Assembly (NCBI RefSeq): GCF_014633365.1
Contig: NC_068346.1
Location: 14,467,030-14,531,029 of the forward strand
Reading direction: 5' to 3'
Length of the DNA: 64,000 nt
Origin: Diospyros lotus
Taxonomy: Eukaryota; Streptophyta; Magnoliopsida; Ericales; Ebenaceae
Below the pieces are notes generated by a model. That model worked only from the letters and a program-made list of their open reading frames with translations. It was not told the origin of the DNA and did no database searches. Shown piece by piece: positions 32,820 through 43,632 of the stretch. Positions within the stretch are counted from its first letter, which is position 1. Every line of letters starts with the position of its first letter. A program made the translations under genes and the position numbers.

Positions 32820-34349
32820 TCAAACATACCCATTCAGTGAGAAATGGATCCATGGTATCTTGCAGCAGTTGAATCGTGGTCCCTTTCCAGACTTGTTCCA
32901 ACTTGTTCTCCGTGCTATCAGATTCTGATACAAAAACAGACTTTTCCCATATCCAAAATGTTTTGACATCATCAGCTTTCACAAAGTCTCCGTGTGGGTC
33001 TAGTACCACAAGCAATGACTTTCCCGTGAAGTTCCAAATCTCCTTGACGTACTTGATGACAGCTTTGTCAAGCTTGGAAGGGTCACTAATAGAGTACCAT
33101 GGCATTGACTTTTGAATTTCCTTGAACTTCTTTTCCATCTCTTCATTCCACGAGGTTGATTCATCCACGATGGGAATCCACACAATCTCATACAAAGTCG
33201 ATCTATTCTTGTACTTATCACCGAGATTGGAATATTCATCTTCCGAGGTGTGCTCTAAGCTTGAAATGTATAACATCGCATATCTGCCACTCAGCTTGTT
33301 GTAGAGGTCTTCCTGTGCACAGAGCAACCACACTGATCCAGTAAGTAGCATTTACGACATGTAACACTTTGGAAATTATTTTCTGGGACGTTAAAGTTCC
33401 AATACATGTACAGTTATACGCTGCAGTTGTCTAAAATGGAAAATAATTTTATATGAGCAAACCTCTGCATTAGTAGAAGGATTATAGAGTGGCGCCTGAT
33501 TGTCCTTGGAGGAAACTAGAGCGCTGAGGATCTCCACATTGTCGGTTTTTGTTTTCCCGAATAGCTTCTTGAGTTTCTCAAAATTTTCACTGACAACAGT
33601 GCTGTCTACAGCAATTGGTGTGGCAATGAAGGTTGAGAAGCTATTCATGAGTGCATCTACAACATCAAGATGCTGTTTGCTGCTCCCTATCCATTGATCA
33701 GCATAGCTATTTAAGAAATCCGGAATGGTTTTACCATGGGCTTTGGGCAACTTAGGGCTTCGACCACGACAAACCGCAGCCCATCCCTCACCGCTCATGT
33801 CAAAGCTCAGAAGCGTCTCGATGTCCTTCATTGTGGTTTCATCTACCATAGACTCGCCAGTATCCATCTTCTTTTGCCAGATCCCTTGCAGGGTATCCCA
33901 AAATGCCGACAAGGACTTCTTTGACCCGAATGCATACAATGTTTCCTCATTAAATTCCACCTGCTCGTTAAGAATTTCCTCGTGGGCTTCCCAATTCATG
34001 ATGTTTTTTCCCACATACGCTGTGACGTAGTCAATTCTAGTGGCCTTTGCAACTTTATACACAGCGTCTAAAAATTCCTGAATCCAATTTGCATCATCCC
34101 CTCCGAATAAGAAAATGTACTTTTTCACGTCAATCTGAAAAGCCAAAAAACCACTCTCGCGTGAACATTTTGTAATATTAATGTGGTAGATAATAATAAG
34201 TGTCATCCACATTCAGGGACGTGAAATAGATTATATAAACCAAAAGATTTCGTCAGAAAGGAGTGAACCTAACAGTTTCCGAATTGCCAGTATTCATTTA
34301 GACAAATATCTATCTTTGAGGGACCAATTGCAAGAGAATATGTAAATAC

Positions 34350-34387
<38 letters not shown>

Positions 34388-37154
34388 TCAAACATACCCA
34401 TTCAGTGAGAAATGGATCCATGGTATCTTGCAGCAGTTGAATCGTGGTCCCTTTCCAGACTTGTTCCAACTTGTTCTCCGTGCTTTCAGATTCTAATACA
34501 AAAACAGACTTTTCCCATATCCAAAATGTTTTGACATCATCAGCTTTCACAAAGTCTCCGTGTGGGTCTAGTACCACAAGCAGTGACTTTCCGGTGAAAT
34601 TCCAAATCGCCTTGATGTACTTGATGACAGCTTTGTCAAGCTTGGAAGGGTCACTAATAGAGTACCATGGCATTGACTTTTGAATTTCCTTGAACTTCTT
34701 TTCCATCTCTTTATTCCATGAGGCTGATTCATCAACAATTGGAATCCATACGATCTCGTACAAAGTTGATCTGTTTTTGTACTTATCACCAAGATTGGAA
34801 TATTCATCTTCCAAGGTGTGCTCTAAGCTTGAAATGTATAACATCACATATCTTCCACTCAGCTTGTTGTTGAGGTTTTCCTGTGCACAGAGCAACCACG
34901 CCGATTCAGTAAGTACCATTTTGACTTGCAAAACGTGGGAAATTATTTTCTGGGACCTTAAAGTTCCATATGCATGTACAGTTCTGTGCTGAAATTAGTC
35001 TGAAATGGATCATAATTTTATATGAGCAAACCTCTGCATTGGTAGAAGGATTATAGAGTGGCGCCTGATTGTCCTTGGAGGAAAATAGAGTGTTGAGGAT
35101 CTCCACATTGTCAGTTTTTGTTTTCTCGAATAGCTTCTTGAGTTTCTTAAAATTTTCCTCTACAACAGACCATGATTCAATCCTAGGTTAGTTCCATAAT
35201 GCATTCAATGCTGCTTTAAAATCTATATTGATGGGATAAAGACTCGCAAACAGAATTTTTATTATACAAGAATAAGTAAAACTATTAATTTAGTATTTTC
35301 TATATAAGAGTTCTAGAAAAATGTTATTCCTCATTCAAAGTTGAAATAAATGAAAATTTGTGACATCTAAAGCATATAAGGGAAACGCTACATAAAAAAA
35401 AAAAAATCTTAATAGCTAGAATTTTTCACTGATGTGTCAATTTTGAATTCTATTTATTTACAACAAATGATTAAACCATGCAGGTTAGTTGCATCAATTT
35501 ATATATAGAACACTACTCTCTTGCGAATGATGAAACCGAATGTTAGCTGTATCAATTTTGGGCTAAGGTTCTCTATAAATTGCTGCTTCGTTTATACTAA
35601 AGAAGTGGGGGCTGTACTAACCAATTTTTTGAGTCCATTTATCCAAGTCCTCCTTCAGGTTGCTGCGCGTGTTTCCAATATTTTTCAATAGGTCAGAAAG
35701 TTTCTGGACCTCCGTTTGATCTGTTGGTTTAAACCTGAAAGGCATAAACCCGAAAGGCAGGAGCATTTCAAATTTTCTGGCCTCCATTTGATCTGCAGGT
35801 TTATACCTGAAAGGCAGCAGCATTTTAAATTTGTAACCTTTCCCTCTTGATTAGACTATGACATGAATTCTACCAAATTAATAATCAGAAAGATTGCTCA
35901 GTCGGTGAGAACATACTCCTTTTGCGTGCCCACTGTGTCCATCATCTGTGATGCACAAGCAACAATACCCAGGATGCTCAAACTCACAGCTTTCACCAAA
36001 TAGTCTTTATAAACAGACTCAGATTGGATCTTGGCCTTAACAATGTCCTTGATAAGACCAAAGATGATCACAACAATTTTCATCAATTCCTCAAACTTTA
36101 GATTCAAAGGGTTCCGTTTTAGTATCTTTGGTGATAGTTGGAGGAATGCCACGGACTTGGCAAATGGGTTGCTTTTATTATAAAGCTGGGCAATCAAGCA
36201 GTATGAGCCATAGTTCACAGCAAAGGCTGCCAGGGTTATCACCGCCTTGGCTTCCCATGAGTAGCTTTCAAGTGATTGAAAAACTTTAATAGTGTTTGGA
36301 GCCCCTGAACACTTCCGAGAGAACTGTTACAATTCATAAGCATGGATGTCATTAATTTGGAGACAGCATGCAAGTCTATACAAACAGGAAGCACAAGAAA
36401 ATTAAATTCCAATTTTACTCTCTTACTTAGGAACTTTTGACAACACTATCAGTTTTCATATATTCTATTTTTACCTTTTGTGTTTACTTCTTCTATAAAG
36501 AAAATAAAAAGTGAACAAAATATTTGGTAACATATAACATTTTATAAAAAAGCCAAAAATGAAATTATGAGAACATGCTTAATTAGTAACATCTCTCCAT
36601 GCTAATTAAATTTTGTAATTAAGTATATGGAATAATTTATCTAATGTTATTTATATATAAACAATTTAGTTATAATAAACTATATTTAATGTGATTGTGA
36701 AATATTATATATACATATACATAAATCTATATACTTGAAGGGCTTGAAACCCAGCATCATACTTTCTTATCCTTGCTTTAATTGACATACCTCACAAGAA
36801 ACCTTCTTTATTGCATCATAAGGCAAATTATCAAGCTTGCAAATCAAATCACCTTGGGAAACCGTGTCATCTTTTCCACTTACCCAAGTTCCCTGCACAA
36901 ATAGTAACAGTTCATCAGCAACTTTAATTTGTTAAAGAATTTGCAACCCCAGTGCTTAGAAGTAAAAAAATGGTTCGCCACATATACATCAAATAAAGAG
37001 TTCATACATTAGCATGTTGAATGATATCCTCTACAACATCAAGAAGAGGTTGTACATCAAATTCCTTGCCATCTGGGTTGTGAATTGCCAGGATTTGTTT
37101 CATTAGTTCATCTTCATTCGGGACCATCTGTTCATTTACAGTTGCAGTATCCAT
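32062..37154 (-). CDS. SEO: Sieve element occlusion (P-protein subunit) with duplicated C-terminal half
   Basis: Proposed exons in transcript order: 37154-37008, 36892-36791, 36323-35917, 35806-35622, 35159-35032, 34880-34398, 34134-33463, 33312-32830, 32568-32062. All introns are GT-AG and all phases agree, giving 1037 codons without a stop. SEO proteins form the P-protein filaments that plug phloem sieve tubes after injury. Family blocks: MKQILAIHNPDGKEF (residues 18-32), VSCEFSRKCSGA and AAFAVNYGSY (exons 2-3), YEIVWIPIVDES, MPWYSI and LLVVLDPHGDF (exon 6), KYIFLFGGDD (exon 7). Exons 6 and 7 recur as exons 8 and 9, and exon 5 recurs fused to exon 7. Usual family members are roughly 650-850 residues. 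The cysteine-bearing C-terminal tail I associate with the family is absent. Function of the doubled form is unknown; expression is not shown. Confidence 0.88.
32081..33598 (-). repeat. SEO tandem duplication, distal unit
   Basis: This unit of about 1.52 kb matches 33647-35165 nearly base for base, introns and the intronic TA/GA microsatellite included. It holds exon 9, exon 8 and the exon 5-like part of exon 7. Exons 8 and 6 are both 483 bp with identical splice sites. The similarity of introns points to a recent event. Confidence 0.92.
33647..35165 (-). repeat. SEO tandem duplication, proximal unit
   Basis: This unit carries exon 5, exon 6 and the first part of exon 7. It is separated from the distal unit by a bridge of about 48-60 bp (33589-33648) that encodes about 20 residues between the first C-terminal module and the second exon-5-like segment. 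Confidence 0.92.
35663..35822 (-). repeat. 72-bp tandem repeat at the SEO exon 4 acceptor
   Basis: On the minus strand CCTTTCAGGT(A/T)TAAACC occurs twice, 72 bp apart, each followed by CAGATCAAA(T/C)GGAGG. Both copies offer a CAG acceptor (exon start at 35806 or 35734) in the same phase, so exon 4 may be 185 or 113 bp, a 24-codon difference. Confidence 0.75.
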
Positions 37155-37320
37155 GGAGGTTAGGAGCTGTGATGAGAGACAGATTAGATGTAGAGAGAAA
37201 AGTAAGAAGAAGAATGATCAATATAGAAAGTGGTGGCGTGCATTTGGTTTTCGAGGGAAACCCTTCTTAATTATAGATAAAAGAAAATGCAGACTAGTCT
37301 AGGTTAATAAATTAGATTGA
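37155..37320 (-). promoter_or_regulatory. Presumed SEO promoter and 5' untranslated region
   Basis: Upstream of the start codon on the minus strand lies a CT-rich leader (TTACTTTTCTCTCTACATC) typical of plant 5' untranslated regions, preceded by an AT-rich TATA-like stretch near 37265-37280. No phloem-specific element can be named with confidence. Confidence 0.35.
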
Positions 37321-40130
37321 CTTGCAATGTAGACAACACCTAAGTCTTTCTTCTTTAATGTTTTATCCATCTGAATAATTAGCACCCTTGTTGCTCTTGT
37401 TGACTATCAATTAAAATATTATTAGTATAGAAAAACATCACACTCACATGGTGGCATAATTTCTTGCATGATATATTCATATGAGGAAAGGATAATATGT
37501 TTTTGGTAGTACCTTTCCTGAGATTAAGTGAAATAAAAAGCTGGTACTCATGTTTCTAGAAATTATGAAGACCTCTCCTGCCATTAACAACTCTTGTAAA
37601 TTGAACATTTTTCACCAGATTTTTATACTCTCTCTCTCTCTCTCTTACATAAAATATATTTTGATAATAAGAACACATTTTAATCACAAAAATATAACAA
37701 TAAACTAAAATATATGTTCTCTAAAATACAAATAAACTAAAAAATATATATTTACATAAATTTTTTTGCTTAACTAATTATATTTTCTACTATATATCTA
37801 TGAATATATCTTCTAAAATACAAATAAAAACATAAAAATATATAAAAATAAAATGTAAATATATATATTCTCTAAACAAAATATACGAAAGATATTTAGC
37901 GAAGTACAACTATAAACAAAATATATATACATAAAGAAATTTCAAAAAATATAAATATACATAAAGATAAATATGTATCTATATATAAACCTGTTGAAGC
38001 AGATGGGTTTTATTCATCTACAGCTGATGGGGTAGAGAGGGGTATCAAGAAAGAAAAAGTGGGGTAGAGAGGGAGAAAGAGAGGGAAGTAATTGGCGCTA
38101 GTGGTGTCTTCGCCATTGAGAGAGATGAGGGCATTTTAGGTACTTTCAAAACAATAAAAGCAATTAACTAACGTAGGGGGCTAAGTGTTACAAGTTTTCT
38201 CAAACATTATGGGAGGTTCTTGTAATTTCCAGAAACACAAAGGTACTGCATGTAATTTTACTTAACCTCACAGGAGGTCTGTGTAATTATCTATATCTTT
38301 TTACCTGAATTTTTTATAGAAATCTGAACTGGATTGATTTAATAATAACATTTTTAAAATTGCATGACATTTATCTTGGTGGTTATTTATTATTGAGTGA
38401 TATGATCGTTCTCATTACAAATTGTGTATGATTTTCTGTTGCTACATAATAAATTCACCAAAATGATGAGAAAAACTATTATATATAATTATGTATAATT
38501 GTCATAAAAATAACTAAAGATTAACATAGTATATGTGTATTTTTTTTCCTACGTAACATGGTATATATTTTCAAAACCCATATCTTGATATCATTCCAAT
38601 AAAAAATGTAATCCTTCTCTTTTTTTTAATGTTGTCATATCTATGAACATGGATGGTGGGAAAACTTGAGTTTACTTAAATATAAAACGACTATATTTAA
38701 ATAAACTACTATAAATTAAGGAGGCACACTCTGTATGTTCACGACAGACACATTTTGCAAAAGTCAATAACGGGCTGCCATGGAAAACCCCAGTTTTAAT
38801 TGTCATTTCATTGACAATAGTTGCTTCTTCTATTTAAAATGACCTCACACATAAAGAATTGAGAGAGCAAGAAGAAGCGAGAGCAAAAGATGATAAGAGC
38901 TCAATTATTGATCATTTTCATATTCTTTCTTCTTTGATTTCTTCTTAATTCCTTAATTAATTCCACTGACCGGATATGTCTCTTCTTAATACTTTAATGA
39001 AACAAATGGTTGTCCTAGATAATAATTGATTCTTATTTCGTGTATCCCAGCCAAAACAATTCCCCAAGGCCTATTCCTCTCGGTCAATAAGGATCCGCCC
39101 AATATCCTTTGTTCTTTCTGGGCTATTAATTGATAGAAGTCATTGATGAAACAATAGTTGACTATTCGACAGTTCTCTCAATTTCAAAACAAAAGAAGAA
39201 AAAGGCTAAGAATATAAAAAAAAAAAAAAAAACACAGAAGAGAACAAGAGAAATTTATGCTCCTCCAACAAATGTTATCAAAATACATATAGTCTGTATC
39301 AGGTTTGGACCATGCCAGTTAACACCCGAACAAACAGAAAAACGGGAAAAGAAAAAATAAAAAATAATGAGATCGCAGCAACAACTTAACAAAAAACCAA
39401 AGGGAGATAAGAATCACTCACAAATCCGGGTATTGAGCGCGCGTCCAGTTTTGTCGAAGAATATAATTAGAAAAGAAGCTTATTATGCTCCCGCCGGCGA
39501 GGAACTGAGGCAAGCCTTCTCTTTCTCTTTGTTGCTGTTCTATTCTTCCGATTAGGAAGACATCAAGGGCCATCGCGAGGTTCATCGGCCAAACCTCGCC
39601 GTCGTCCGACCACCCATGGGTCGGCGGCGAGACCCAAGGGGCTCTACATTGACGCAATCGAGCACTGGTCCTTTTGCCTTCAGGCGTAAATGGAAGCTGG
39701 ATTGGGGCTTAGCCCCAATTTGATTTCGTAACCCAAGCCGGAAAGCTGTTGACCCGATTGACCCAATTTGGGTCAAGGCGGGTTCACATGATCCATTATG
39801 TTAATTATGTCCAGGTTATTGGTTAAGAAGCATTTAGTAAAATTATTTTTTAAATAATATGTATTTATTGTATTTTATTTTATATTTAACTATTTTTTTG
39901 GTTGATTTTAAAATAAATATAGTTATTGCAATAAAGCTAACCAATAAAAAATATTTATGATGACACTAAGGTGCGTATAATATATTTTATTTTAATATTA
40001 AATATTTCTATTAATTAATAATGTATGCAATGTATTTTGAAGTATTTTATTAATTAATAAAAATATTTAAATATTAAAAATAAAATACATTAAATATACT
40101 TTAACCAGTGCTCGGGGCACTGGTGCAAAT
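37321..40130. other. Upstream intergenic region, AT-rich with one GC-richer island
   Basis: Mostly AT-rich sequence with TA-rich repeats (37660-37990). At 38700-38900 is a promoter-like segment followed by a purine-rich leader. At 39400-39790 is a GC-richer island; its minus strand starts in a run of GGGTCAA words and has an open frame (GRIEQQQREREGLPQFL) that I do not recognise. No complete gene can be supported. Confidence 0.4.
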
Positions 40131-40461
40131 TCTAACTAAAAATGCTATTGATGGTTGAGATAAGTAGATTGAAAAGAAGAGTGAAAAGGTTAATAAGATA
40201 ATTAAAGATAAATATAGTAATAAGACATGAGGGAATAGTTATACATTCTCATAGAAATAAGACCAAGCCTCGGTTAGAGAGGATAGGAATATTTAGGAGG
40301 AAGAGATTTGTTAAAAAAATAAGTTGCATTATCTTTGTTATTTTTAATTTATTTTTAATTTTTAATTTTTTTAAATAATAAAAATATTTGTATTTTGTCA
40401 TTTTCAAAAATATATTTTTAAAAATAAAAAAAATTATAAAAGAAACTCAAAATAATAAGAT
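40131..40461. other. AT-rich spacer between island and inverted-repeat element
   Basis: Contains an open stretch resembling ISRLKRRVKRLIR on the plus strand, without a recognised family. Nothing else is seen. Confidence 0.25.
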
Positions 40462-41440
40462 TGTGTTCTCTTTACTTTTTAATTTTCAATTTTGAATTTT
40501 GAATTTTGAATTCATTTTTAATTTTCTGTTTTGATAGTATATTTTTAGAAAATTAAAAATGCATTCTCTTTAAAATTTTAAAAATAATATTTTATTCAAT
40601 AAATTTGATTATTTAGTAAATTAAAAATATTTAATGTTAATATATTATTAAAAAAATATTTACATTTTAAAGTTAATGAATTTTGTAATTTTTTTTCTAT
40701 TACAATAATAAAATATGAATAAATAAATGTATTTTAAATTTAGAGTTTGATTTGAATGAAAACACTCAAAACAACTTTTTGTTGTTTTAAATTTTCTTTA
40801 CAATTTTTTTTTTTTAGAAATGCATTTTTAAAAATAATAAGGAGAGCATGTTTTCATTATTTTAGAAAATTAAAAACTAAAAATAACTTAAAAACGATAA
40901 AAAGAGAGCAAACTAAATTGTTGTTTTGATTATTTTTAACTAAAACAATTTCTAAGTCCAAAATATGGTTAACACAATCCATTTTTCATGTTTTAGCTTT
41001 AAAAAAGAAAAGGAAAAAAAACAAAACAAGAAACAAAATTTATTCTTAAATTTTAAAAATAAAATTTAATATATCTATATTATAATAAAAAATAAAAGAT
41101 AATAGTATATTATACATATTATATATAATAATATTTAATATAAATTATCACTAAATATCAGCAATTTACTAATCAAATTTATTATTTTATTTTAATAATG
41201 AAATTTTATTAAAAAAGTCAATTTTATCATTTAATAATAAAATTTAATAAATAAAATATCATAAAATAATTTTTTCCAAAATTTTAAAATAAACACATTT
41301 TCTAATTTTCTATTTTAAGAAATAATTTTTTAAAATAACAAAAAGAACACTTTTTAATTTTTTAAAAATAGACTATCAAAAAAGAAAATTAAAATTAAAT
41401 TTAAAACTCAAAACTAAAAATTAAAAACTCAAAGAAAACG
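40462..41440. mobile_element. Long-TIR MITE-like element
   Basis: The left end, TGTGTTCTCTTTACTTTTTA followed by TTTTCAATTTTGAATTTTG, pairs with the complement of the right end, ACGTTTTCTTTGAGTTTTTA followed by TTTTTAGTTTTGAG. The imperfect inverted repeat extends for more than 50 bp. The interior is extremely AT-rich and non-coding. It sits inside the 3' LTR of the minus-strand copia element. The right end of the insertion at 41907-44364 has a similar terminus. Boundaries are approximate. Confidence 0.5.
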
Positions 41441-41700
41441 TATGAGTGTTTAAGAGGAGGAATTGTAAAAGTTTTCCTTGATTAATTAAACTCAAATATA
41501 ATGGGGTATTTATAAGTACAAACATGACTTTCAAAATTTAAGTACATGAATTTATTCATGAATTACACTAATGACATGAACAAAAAATAACCAATACATA
41601 GAAATATAATTAATAAACTAACATTGAACTTGCACACACATAAACTAAAATACATGCATCTAGAAAGTTCAAATTAATTTTAAATACTCCTCTTTAATTT
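41441..41700 (-). mobile_element. 3' LTR start of the nested copia element
   Basis: On the minus strand a purine-rich tract (AAATTAAAGAGGAGTA) follows the RNase H end, and a TATA box (TATAAATACCCC, near 41503-41515) lies about 180 bp on. The LTR is interrupted by the inverted-repeat element at 40462-41440. Confidence 0.55.
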
Positions 41701-41901
41701 GAAATTTTCTTCTTTACTACAAGACTTGCTCATAATAATTGCTGAAAATCTTCAAATTTGATGAGTGATTTTGTAAAAATGTCACAACTTGATCTTGCAT
41801 CTTTACATGCTTAAGCTCCCTTCCTTTTTTGCAATACATTCTCTAATAAAATAGTACCTTGTATCAAAATGTTTGCTTTGATCATAAAAAACTAACGGCA
41901 T
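41701..41901 (-). pseudogene. Copia RNase H end (fragment 6 of 6)
   Basis: The minus strand reads MPLVFYDQSKHFDTRYYFIR, the conserved end of copia RNase H (usually KHIDTRYHFIRE). Stops follow. Its upstream part is at 44365-44565; the insertion between them duplicated GTTCT. Confidence 0.85.
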
Positions 41902-41911
41902 GTTCTCTTTA

Positions 41912-42552
41912 GGCCCTGTTTGATTGGCCATTTTTTCTATGGAAATTGGCCATTTTCTACCTAAATTCCAGCTTTTAGAGTGTTTGATTGGTCAAATTTT
42001 CTATGAAAATAATTTTCTCACTTGGGGTCATGTGACCCTCTTTTCCCACTTTTGTTGGAAAATGAATTCCCATGGAAGGGCAGAGAATTTGTTTTCCAGG
42101 CAGAGCGTCAAAGTGTGTCTTGGAGAGGATGGACTAAAACTTAGTCTTTCCTCGACTTTGAGGGGCTGGCCGGCGACGGGAGTCAGAGGTGGGGCGGCAG
42201 CCTTCTTGTAAGAGCGGAAGAGGCGCTGCATCGGGTCGGGGCGGAAGGAGATGAAAGCAGATTACACGCAGAAAATGTATATATATATGCATATTCATTG
42301 CAGCGAGGAAAATGGGCCTTTGCTCAGTCTCTGCTGCAATGTGTATATATATATATATATATGCATTGCAACGAGGAAAGGAAGTGGGTCTCTGCTGCAA
42401 TGGGTCTGGGTCTCTACTGCAATGTGTAACGAGGAAAGGAAGTGGGTCTCTGCTGCAATAGGTCTGGGTCTCTGCTGCAATGTGTATGTATATATATATA
42501 TATACATTGCAGAGATGGATATGTATATATGCAGCGAGGGATATGTACTGCA

Positions 42553-42583
<31 letters not shown>

Positions 42584-43049
42584 TTGCAGAGAGGGATATG
42601 TATATATGCAGCGAGGGATATGTACTGCAATGTATATATATATATACACATTGCAGAGAGGGATATGTATATATGCAGCGAGGAATATGTACTGCAATGT
42701 ATATATATATACATTTCCTTCCTCTTTGTTGCTCTCTGCTCAGCGACAAAAATCGGTATATATATTTGTGTTTGATTTATTTTTTTGAATATTTTGTATA
42801 TGTATATTTAATTTATTTTTATAATTAATTATTAATTTATATATTATTGATTAGTGTATATGTGATTATTTTTATGAAAAACAATCGTAATCAAACACAA
42901 AAGTTAGAAAATTATAATAATTTCTAGGTAACAAAATTAAGTCAATCAAACACCTTCAATTGATATTTTCCTTGGAATATAATTCTAGGCAATTGAATTA
43001 CCTAGAAAACATTTTCTTTCCATACAAATTCCATGCTTGCAATCAAACG
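41912..43049. mobile_element. TIR element (GGCCCTGTTTGATTG) holding a microsatellite array
   Basis: The left end GGCCCTGTTTGATTG pairs with the right end CAATCAAACGCACC, whose complement is GGTGCGTTTGATTG. CTTTA lies on both sides (41907-41911 and about 43049-43053), so a 3-bp TTA or a slightly longer duplication is possible, as in Tourist/Harbinger-type MITEs. Much of its length is the hairpin-rich array at 42270-42720. Confidence 0.55.
42270..42720. repeat. Microsatellite-derived tandem array of palindromic units
   Basis: Units combine (TA)n or (AC)n tracts with GCAGCGAGG(G/A)ATATGTA and flanking CTGCAATG / CATTGCAG arms. In several units the arms are perfect complements on either side of the (TA)n tract, so each can fold into a hairpin. 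Three units near 42500-42720 are nearly identical with a period of about 80 bp; earlier units are more diverged. Confidence 0.85.
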
Positions 43050-43461
43050 CACCTTTAATGTTTTTAACCCGTTTTTCATTTTCAGTTTTTCAAAATACTC
43101 AAAACGCGTTTCCTTACCCATTTTCAAAAACGCATTTTGCAAAACACACAAAAAATTTACATAGAAAATTCAAAACACTAAAATCACATTTTGGCTGTTT
43201 TCAGCCAAAACCAACCCCTCAATCCAAAACACAGACGACCAGTGTTTTCACCTGCTTCTCTTCCACCTCTCTTTTCTTTCTCTTCAAGTTTGGTCGCTAC
43301 CACCATCCACGCCACCGCCATCACTGCCATCCACGCCCACTACCGCCATTACCGCCACTGCCCAAATCGTCCAAATTCGCCACTACCCTCTATCTGCCAC
43401 CGCTCACCACCGCCCTCCATCCGCCACCGCTTGCCACTGCCCTCACCTCATCACCGTCGGC

Positions 43462-43632
43462 TCAATCGTCTTGTTCTTTCTCTTCAAGCCCAAGAACCCG
43501 AGAATCGTCGTCGAAGCCGTGCAACTCCCGACCTTCTCCTCCTCCAATGACACCGCGAACTTCATCCCCGTGGGGTAGATCGACGGCGGCTGCACCCAAC
43601 GCATGTCCGCTAAGTTCGATGTGTAGAGGTAC
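43462..43632 (+). pseudogene. Captured LEA-2 (NDR1/HIN1-like) gene fragment
   Basis: The plus strand reads SIVLFFLFKPKNPRIVVEAV, then QLPTFSSSNDTANF, then IPVG, stop, IDGGCTQRMSAKFDV. It follows the late-embryogenesis-abundant group 2 pattern: a membrane segment ending in (K/R)PKxPxxxVxxxxLPTF..., and later IPAGxIxAGxTQxMSAxFxV. The middle of the domain is deleted between the two blocks and two stops are present. Family members are membrane-anchored proteins linked to stress and defence; this copy is a relic. Its GC content differs sharply from the AT-rich DNA around it. Identification rests on motif recall. Confidence 0.6.

Noticed and set aside
32062..35165. Two separate SEO genes in tandem
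   Set aside because: The distal unit has no N-terminal exons or start codon of its own, and the proximal unit has no stop: its last exon runs in frame into the distal unit. One gene with duplicated exons explains the sequence better.
42270..42720. CRISPR array
   Set aside because: The repeats are palindromic microsatellite units without unique spacers, and the DNA is from a plant nucleus.
42134..42828. Long open frames on both strands in the TA/AC array
   Set aside because: They are translations of a microsatellite (YIYIYI, CNVYIYI) open in several frames at once, with no real protein pattern.
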